Of a stretch of 64,000 nt of DNA, positions 59,401 to 64,000 are shown in pieces. This stretch comes from Terriglobus roseus DSM 18391 (GTDB taxonomy: Bacteria > Acidobacteriota > Terriglobia > Terriglobales > Acidobacteriaceae). Each line of letters begins with the position of its first letter. The stretch's first letter is position 1. Made by a program: the position numbers and the translations under genes. The stretch is from positions 1,922,001 through 1,986,000 of the forward strand of contig NC_018014.1 in NCBI RefSeq assembly GCF_000265425.1, given 5' to 3'. Under the pieces are notes generated by a model that saw only the letters and a program-made list of their open reading frames with translations, was not told the origin of the DNA and searched no databases.

Positions 59401-59717
59401 GCGCAGGCTTCACCCGCCTTCGTCCTGTATGCATGACGGCATTGGCCATGATCATCGGCATGCTACCAATGGCGCTGGCGCTGGGTGAAGGTGGCGAGCA
59501 GAATGCGCCGCTGGGCCGCGCGGTCATTGGCGGTCTCCTCTTTGCCACCCTTGGCACGCTATTCGTCGTCCCCATCATGTACTCGTGGCTACGGACCGAA
59601 GCGCCGCGCGACATGGACAAGGAAATCGACGATGCCTACCACGAAGGCGAGAACGCAGATCAGCTGGGCAACAAGCGGGGCAGCACGGGTGGACACCCCC
59701 AGCAGCAGCCCGCATAA
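56460..59717 (+). CDS. RND-family efflux pump, inner-membrane subunit
   Basis: A 1085-residue AcrB/MexF-like antiporter, somewhat longer than the usual 1030-1050. Helix 1 is 'LRRPYTFVVVSLLMLLLG'; two large periplasmic loops follow TM1 and TM7; TM4 carries the proton-relay Asp pair in 'GGLALAVGILVDDATVEIEN'. The second half repeats the fold (IVFAIIMVYLLMAINFQSWLDPLIILMSLPVAFAG). 'DIYPYINIPVVTIVWSYNG' matches a subgroup common in Acidobacteria. A hydrophilic C-terminal tail of ~40 residues is present. The gene is first in an operon with adaptor and channel; this order is less usual than adaptor first. Drug, solvent or metabolite export is likely; heavy-metal type (CusA) is not indicated. Confidence 0.94.
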   Translation: MWIVRLALRRPYTFVVVSLLMLLLGIGTAVEAPKDIYPYINIPVVTIVWSYNGLPPAEMEGRIITVCERALTTTVNDIEHTSSESYQGVGVIRVFFQPNVKVELAMSQITAVVQTILRVMPPGTFPPNILKYDASSVPIVQLALAGQGIKEEDLYDLGLAFIRPRLANVKGAAIPLPYGGKVRQVQVDADPNQMYAHHLSATDISTAFNQQNLILPAGVARMGDREFIVKLNSSPPEVSALNDLPIRAANGAIVSVKDVAQVRLGYAPQVNVVRQDGKRAALLTVLKNGETSTLDIVKGVKQLLPQVKAGLPAALTITPLFDQSIFVSESISEVVREAVIAAALTALMILLFLGSWRSTLIVCVSIPLSIATSLVILGAMGETINVMTLGGLALAVGILVDDATVEIENTHRNMSEKKPLVRAILDSAQQVASPAFVSTLSICLVFTPVALLSGPAKYLFTPLALAVVFAMMASYFLSRTLIPTMMHFLLAAEIGLYQDPDAAEKEKEENFIWRWHSRFDEWFERRRESYKRLLEHTLAARGLTIAVFGLFVLLSLPLAFLIGEDFFPYVDSGQMRLHVYPPSGMRPEDSEQYFAAIEREIRKVIPAEQTKLILDNIGLPNGGINLAFGNSSVISDTDGDIYISLEPGKRDTQMYMRQLRADLHNKFPDGTFFFTPANITNQILDFGLPAPIDLQISGRSPQNYATAQQMLKEVQAIPGVADAHIHQQIAQPTVNVNVDRLKARQIGLTQQDIAQSMLISLTGTGQTAPNEWLNPKTGVNYQVVVQTPQYRIDSMQALSRTPVTSPAGNASQLLGNVANFERDVTPAIIDHYNIQPVYDIYADVDQRDLGGVASDIRKIIAKHKPDLAVGSQLALRGEVQTMSESFTRLGIGIVFAIIMVYLLMAINFQSWLDPLIILMSLPVAFAGILWMLYLTHTTFNVPSLMGAIMTIGVATANSILMVVFANDERAAGKSSLEAALSAGFTRLRPVCMTALAMIIGMLPMALALGEGGEQNAPLGRAVIGGLLFATLGTLFVVPIMYSWLRTEAPRDMDKEIDDAYHEGENADQLGNKRGSTGGHPQQQPA

Positions 59718-59732
59718 CGAGGCATAAGGACT

Positions 59733-61436
59733 ATGAGCGACGACCTGCAGCAACGCGTATATCCCGAAGACGAACGTCTCCGCGCCGTTCAGGAAGACCC
59801 TGACCGCCGGATGACGCGCGATGAGTGGGAGCGTGAAGAGTCGCTGGCCCGCCAGGCCGCGCATAAGCGCCATGTCAGCGTGCAGCACGACCGCGAAGTA
59901 CAGCAGGAGCACGATCGGAAGCACCGCGCGCAGCATCGCAGCTGGGGCAAGATCCTCCTATGGATTGGCATTGGAATCGTCGTCATGCTGCTCATCTTCC
60001 TCATCGGCTATCTGCCGCATCGAGCCGAAGCGAAGAAGGCAGCGGCCGCTGCGCGTGAGCGGGAACAGGATGAGCCGCAGGTCCCTGTTCTTGAAGTGAA
60101 ACGCAGCAGCAAACCGGGCCAGCTCACCGTACCGGGAACTACTGCACCAATGACTGAGGCCTATATCTACGCACGCGCCAACGGTTACTTGAAGAAGCGC
60201 TTCGTCGACATTGGCGACCACGTGAAAAAGGGCCAACTCCTCGGCGTCATCGACGCGCCCGATCTTGACCAGAACGTAGAAATGGCGCGACAGCAACTAC
60301 ATCAGGCGGAGGCCGATGAGGCGCAGCAGCAGGCGCAACTCGACCTGAAGCGAGTGACCTGGGAACGCTGGCGTACCTTGGTGGCGAAAGGTGTTTTCTC
60401 ACGACAGGACGGCGATCAGCGCGAGACCGACTATCGCGCCCAGCTTGCCCTCGTGGCCTCTGCGCAACGCAACGTCGAAAGCTTCCGCGCAAACCTCAAT
60501 CGCGCCATCGCCCTGCAAAGCTATGAGCGAGTGACCGCCCCCTTCGACGGTGTCGTGACGCAGCGCAATACCGACATCGGCGCGCTCGTCGGTGCGGGTG
60601 GCAGTTCTACACCGCCGCCGATGAACTCGTCGAACTCCGGGAATGGTGGTTCTGCTGGCGCAAGCAGTTCCAACACCAGCGGCGCCAGCGGCAACGGCAG
60701 CAGCACCGCGACACCTTCCACGGGGCAGTCCAGCGGAGGCGCGCTCTTCGCGGTCGCGCAAGTTGATAAGCTACGCATTCTCGTCGCTGTCCCCGAGGGC
60801 TACGCCACCAGCATCGTCGCCGGCATGCAGGCGCAGGTCTTCCTGCAGGAGCGCACCGGCAAGCCAATCTATGGCACCGTCACGCGCAGTACGCACTCCA
60901 TTGATGCGAACACACGAACCATGCTCGCCGAAGTGGACCTCGATAACCACGACGGCCGCTTGAATCCCGGCATGTACACGGTCGTTACGTTCGTACAAGT
61001 ACGTGGCACACCACCACTCACGGTACCTGGTGATGCGATCGTCGTCCGCCAGGATCGCACCATGGTTGCCATCGTCCGTGACATGAAGGTGCAGATGGTT
61101 CCGGTCGAAATCGGCCGCGACTACGGCCCATCGGTCGAAATCCTCACTGGTCTCCATGAAGGAGACCATGTCATCACCACCGTGACCGACGGCGTACGGC
61201 AGGGTGCGAAAGTTCGGCCATTGCAGCAATCCGGCGAGAACGGAGAGGACGCAAGCGGCAAGGGCGGTCAGCAAACCAATCAAGTCCCCAACGCAGGTCC
61301 AAATGAATACGGGGATCAGTCCATCGTGAACCAAAAGTCTGAGAGCACGAACGACCAAGGCAAAAAGGGCGGCGGTACAGGCGGTGGCCAGCAGGGCAGC
61401 GGCGGCAAGCAGTCGCAGGATAAGAGCAGCAAGTGA
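59733..61436 (+). CDS. RND periplasmic adaptor (membrane fusion protein)
   Basis: A 567-residue adaptor, longer than typical (about 400). A charged cytoplasmic N-terminus of ~70 residues precedes one membrane helix (ILLWIGIGIVVMLLIFLIGYL, ~73-93), so it is anchored rather than lipidated. Then come the barrel-sandwich hybrid (YIYARANGYLKKRFVDIGDHVKKGQLLGVID), a coiled-coil hairpin (VEMARQQLHQAEADEAQQQAQLDLKR), and the second half of the lipoyl domain (YERVTAPFDGVVTQRNTDIGALV). A Ser/Gly/Asn-rich insertion of ~50 residues sits at about 287-337, before the beta-barrel. A second low-complexity Gly/Gln/Lys tail ends the protein. AAGGA precedes the ATG, 15 nt after the pump gene. Confidence 0.93.
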   Translation: MSDDLQQRVYPEDERLRAVQEDPDRRMTRDEWEREESLARQAAHKRHVSVQHDREVQQEHDRKHRAQHRSWGKILLWIGIGIVVMLLIFLIGYLPHRAEAKKAAAAAREREQDEPQVPVLEVKRSSKPGQLTVPGTTAPMTEAYIYARANGYLKKRFVDIGDHVKKGQLLGVIDAPDLDQNVEMARQQLHQAEADEAQQQAQLDLKRVTWERWRTLVAKGVFSRQDGDQRETDYRAQLALVASAQRNVESFRANLNRAIALQSYERVTAPFDGVVTQRNTDIGALVGAGGSSTPPPMNSSNSGNGGSAGASSSNTSGASGNGSSTATPSTGQSSGGALFAVAQVDKLRILVAVPEGYATSIVAGMQAQVFLQERTGKPIYGTVTRSTHSIDANTRTMLAEVDLDNHDGRLNPGMYTVVTFVQVRGTPPLTVPGDAIVVRQDRTMVAIVRDMKVQMVPVEIGRDYGPSVEILTGLHEGDHVITTVTDGVRQGAKVRPLQQSGENGEDASGKGGQQTNQVPNAGPNEYGDQSIVNQKSESTNDQGKKGGGTGGGQQGSGGKQSQDKSSK

Positions 61437-63637
61437 AACCCGTCATCCCAACCCGAATCGCTATCTCGGCCATAATCGCCCTCGCACGCACAGCCTGCGT
61501 CAGCAGCCTTGCCGTCAGCATCATTGCAACGGCACAACAGCGGCCGCCTGCCTCGCAAAGTCCACAGCCGCCTCCGTACACGGCGCCGCAGCCTGCACTG
61601 TCGCCAGTTCCTGCGTCGTCCGGTCTGGCAGCAACCGAATCCCAGCAGCCTTCCGCAACGCCCGATGCACCGCTGCCGCAACCCGACGGCAGCACCATCG
61701 ACCTGCGGGATGTGAAGCCGCTCAGTGTGCAGCCCGTTCAATCCGCGCAGCTCTCAGCAACGCAGCAGCGAGCGCAGTCGACTGTTACAAAGCCACAGGC
61801 AGAGACACCTTCCTCACTTAGGACTGGCCTCTTCAACGTCGTCGGCGCCTACCATCCTGCACGTGTCGCGGCACTGCCGGCGGGTGACACCTCTCGTCTT
61901 TCATCCTTGGTGCGCGACGGCAAGCTCTACCTTTCACTGCATGATGCGCTGGCACTGGCGATCGAAAACAACCTGGATGTCGAGGTTGGCCGGTACAGCC
62001 TTGGACTCGCAGAGACAGACATTACAAGAGCAAAGGGTGGCGGCACGCTCCGTGGCCTGGACTACACGGTGACGCAGACCGCTCCAGGAGTTGGCGCAGC
62101 AACCACCCCGTTTTTGATCACAACGACCACGCAGAACGGGTCGCCCACCAACGCCTCCATCACCGATCTCTCGCAGGTAACGCAGACCGGCAGCACAACC
62201 CAGCAATCCCTCAGCGAAAGCGGCACCGACACCTACGCGCAGGGTCCGCCCATCCCCATCTTCGATCCAACGTTGATCGGCGAACTCGGCTATCTCCGGC
62301 GCTCGAACCAGACATCGTTGATCGAAACCGCAACGACCGGGTCCACGTCCAACACCGGTCCACTCTCGTTCCTGAGCGGGGGGCTCGACTATCAGCAGGG
62401 CTTCTCACCCGGCACCCAGATTGAAGCGTTCGTCGACAACGCTCCCTCCGTCCTTTATGGACCGCAGTCGCAGTACAACCCGTTCAAGTCGCCGAGTACG
62501 TCCGTCACGGTAACGCAACCGCTGCTGCGCGGACGTGGACGCGCGGTCAACCTGCGCTTCGTCCGCATCGCACAGATCAATCAGAAGGTGTCACGCCTGC
62601 TCTTCGAACAGCAGGTGCTCGAGACGGTCTATGGCGTCTCGCGCCTGTACTATGACCTGGTCTCGCTGGGCGAAAACATCGGCGTGAAAGAACAGTCGCT
62701 TGCCGCCGCGCAACGTCTGCTCCAGGACGATCGCAATCAAGTCTCTGAAGGCACTCTCGCTCCGGTAGAGCTGACACGGGCGCAGGCGCTGGTGTCCTCA
62801 AGCCGACTCGATCTCATCCAGGCGCGCGGTCAATACCGCCAGCAGGAGGTGATCCTCCGGCAGCAACTCGTCCGCAACATGGCGGACCCCGGTGTGCAGG
62901 TGATGTCGATTGTCGCGACCGATCGCATCACTGTTCCAGATGCTGCGCCGCAATTGGACGTCAGCGCCCTTACGGCTGACGCACTGGCGAACCGGCCCGA
63001 CCTTGCGCAGGCCGGTCTGCAGGTCGCTGCCAACGAGGTGTCCGCGCGGGGAACAGGCAACGCAGTCAAACCACTCCTAAATCTCTACGCGAACGTGCAA
63101 GCGCGAGGCTCGTCACTGGTGCCCTACCAGAACCTCGGATCAGCCGGCACAGGTGTCGTGCAGGTGCCGACCGCACTGACGACAGGCGGGCTCCGGCTGT
63201 CAACGATCTATCAGGCCGGCATCCAATTGAATCTGCCGCTGAGAAATCGTATCGCCCAGGCCGACGCCGCCAGGGATCAGATTCAATTGCGTCGCGCCCA
63301 GGGGCGTACTGCAAAACTGGAGAACGACATCCGGCAGCAGATTGAGAACGCCAGTGTCGCTCTGGAGAACGCACATGAGGCCTATACCGCTGCCGTAGAG
63401 AGCCGCGACTACCAGCAGCAGCTACTTACCGCAGAGATTGATAAGTTCGCCGTTGGTGCCAGCACCAACTTCATGATCATTCAGGATCAGGCCTACCTGG
63501 CACAGGCGCGGTCGACCGAAGTGGCCGCCCGGTCCAATTGGATGAAGGCACAGATGGCGCTCGACCGCGCCTTGGGCGACTTGCTGTCGAAGAATCGTAT
63601 CGAGCTGGACGACGCCATTCGAGCAGACATCAAATGA
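61433..63637 (+). CDS. TolC-like outer-membrane efflux protein
   Basis: A 734-residue outer-membrane channel, much longer than TolC (about 470). After a signal-like N-terminus (IAISAIIALARTACVSSLAVSIIATA) there is a Pro/Gln/Ala-rich segment of ~120 residues. The OEP repeats follow: 'LHDALALAIENNLDVEVGRYSLGLAETDI', an insertion of ~130 residues rich in Thr/Ser, and 'RVAQINQKVSRLLFEQQVLETVYGVSRLYYDLV'-type helices. The second repeat begins near 'ALTADALANRPDLAQAGLQVAANEV' and ends 'SNWMKAQMALDRALGDLL'. The GTG start overlaps the adaptor stop in GTGA, so the three genes are coupled into one tripartite exporter. Confidence 0.92.
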   Translation: MKPVIPTRIAISAIIALARTACVSSLAVSIIATAQQRPPASQSPQPPPYTAPQPALSPVPASSGLAATESQQPSATPDAPLPQPDGSTIDLRDVKPLSVQPVQSAQLSATQQRAQSTVTKPQAETPSSLRTGLFNVVGAYHPARVAALPAGDTSRLSSLVRDGKLYLSLHDALALAIENNLDVEVGRYSLGLAETDITRAKGGGTLRGLDYTVTQTAPGVGAATTPFLITTTTQNGSPTNASITDLSQVTQTGSTTQQSLSESGTDTYAQGPPIPIFDPTLIGELGYLRRSNQTSLIETATTGSTSNTGPLSFLSGGLDYQQGFSPGTQIEAFVDNAPSVLYGPQSQYNPFKSPSTSVTVTQPLLRGRGRAVNLRFVRIAQINQKVSRLLFEQQVLETVYGVSRLYYDLVSLGENIGVKEQSLAAAQRLLQDDRNQVSEGTLAPVELTRAQALVSSSRLDLIQARGQYRQQEVILRQQLVRNMADPGVQVMSIVATDRITVPDAAPQLDVSALTADALANRPDLAQAGLQVAANEVSARGTGNAVKPLLNLYANVQARGSSLVPYQNLGSAGTGVVQVPTALTTGGLRLSTIYQAGIQLNLPLRNRIAQADAARDQIQLRRAQGRTAKLENDIRQQIENASVALENAHEAYTAAVESRDYQQQLLTAEIDKFAVGASTNFMIIQDQAYLAQARSTEVAARSNWMKAQMALDRALGDLLSKNRIELDDAIRADIK

Positions 63638-63777
63638 ATTTGTTTTCACAACACCGACAACTTAATAGTGCAAGTCAACGTGAGAGCGCAATGCACGCAT
63701 CTTTCTTCCTAGATGTGCCGCTTTCCGTTGCGACCTGCTGGACGAGGCGGGTATGCTTCGAGGCATCGGCTTAGACC

Positions 63778-63844
63778 CCCCTCCGGTCTGCGTGAGCGCA
63801 GATCACCGATCCACGCGGCTTGGCCGCCTAACCGCAAAGAGGGG
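63778..63844 (+). promoter_or_regulatory. Candidate structured leader RNA (three-way junction) sequestering a ribosome binding site
   Basis: Closing stem CCCCTC/GAGGGG (63778-63783 with 63839-63844). Inside are an extended hairpin CGGT-CTGCG-TGAG-CGCAG-ATC-ACCG (63784-63808) and a second hairpin GCGGC-TTG-GCCGC (63815-63827). The GAGGGG strand is also the ribosome binding site of the gene at 63852. A promoter-like TTGTTT...TTAATA lies at about 63642-63670. It does not match a riboswitch class I know. Confidence 0.45.
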
Positions 63845-63851
63845 TAACGGT

Positions 63852-64000
63852 ATGGCGAGCGAGCAGCAGGCAGCAGACGGATTCGGTGGTTGTTGTCTTT
63901 CCGACAGCCTTTTTGAACGTTACAGCTGGTTTTACGCCCTTTGCAGAGAGCATCTCTTCCACGACCACTCCGACGAGATTCGCGAAGCGCTCTGGGACGG
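63852..64000 (+). CDS. Truncated gene, possibly a class I SAM-dependent methyltransferase
   Basis: The frame opens with ATG at 63852, has GAGGGG 7 nt upstream, and runs off the window after 49 codons. The visible part (MASEQQAADGFGGCCLSDS, then LFERYSWFYALCREHLFHDHS and EIREALWDG) has the 'YxxxYxxxxxxLF' helical lead-in seen before the glycine-rich loop of many methyltransferases. That loop itself would lie beyond the edge, so the assignment is tentative. The 214-bp leader contains a possible structured RNA and a 27-codon frame at 63691-63774. It is separate from the efflux operon. Confidence 0.5.
   Translation, partial: MASEQQAADGFGGCCLSDSLFERYSWFYALCREHLFHDHSDEIREALWD

Noticed and set aside
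63773..63851. Glycine, fluoride and c-di-GMP riboswitch classes for the leader of the last gene
   Set aside because: Small resemblances (CCUAACCGC, GGGGUAACGGU) do not extend to any class's full conserved core; kept only as an unassigned structured RNA.

Overview
The window looks like chromosomal DNA of an acidobacterium of the Terriglobales/Acidobacteriaceae type (Terriglobus, Granulicella, Edaphobacter relatives). The reasons are a moderately high G+C content, a TIGR03435-family protein (a family greatly expanded in Acidobacteria), an Oar-like TonB-dependent receptor with an N-terminal carboxypeptidase-like domain, DesK/DesR-type signalling, and palindromic repeats with a GGCTTTAGCC core. 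This placement is inference from gene content; no rRNA gene is present. No phage, IS element, integrase or CRISPR array was seen, so the window is mostly stable chromosome with many short operons.

Layout. 1-4.4 kb: FeoA-like protein, a CpsB/YwqE-type PHP phosphatase and purQ (minus), then an ATP-grasp-like protein and a PilZ plus LuxR pseudo-receiver pair (plus). 4.4-8.2 kb: YceI, an MFS carrier, TIGR03435 and PhoU. 8.3-12.9 kb: siroheme-dependent nitrite/sulfite reductase with the two siroheme genes and an EthD-like protein. 12.9-21.6 kb (minus): a cell-wall amino-sugar operon, GH20 hexosaminidase - nagA - a 1296-residue polypeptide joining a sodium/solute symporter, an AmiE-like serine hydrolase and a NamZ-like exo-muramidase; upstream lies a PL5-like protein lacking its usual catalytic motif. 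21.6-27.5 kb: a DesR/DesK pair divergent from an Oar-like receptor, with two adjacent palindromes between them. 27.7-31.2 kb: a double-KaiC ATPase and a PAS histidine kinase. 31.2-36.1 kb (minus): MFS - metallophosphoesterase - ArsB-like permease with overlapping ends, a DUF606 protein and a histone-H1-tailed protein.

36.2-40.7 kb holds the most striking system. A secreted proline-rich protein is divergent from a histidine kinase/sigma-54 activator pair. Both directions carry a GG-N10-GC sigma-54 promoter, and a near-perfect inverted repeat sits midway between them as a shared enhancer candidate. This is the architecture of zraP-zraSR with an unrelated effector. A third, weaker sigma-54-like site precedes a 43-residue membrane peptide downstream.

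41.2-45.5 kb: UDP-glucose dehydrogenase, an outer-membrane barrel, gene-poor DNA with foldable RNA segments, and an initiator tRNA. 45.5-53.7 kb: an M61 peptidase and the imuA-imuB-dnaE2 mutagenesis cassette. 53.7-64 kb: a metzincin-type protease, a complete RND efflux operon (pump, adaptor, TolC-like channel), and at the right edge a truncated gene whose ribosome binding site lies inside a predicted three-way-junction RNA.
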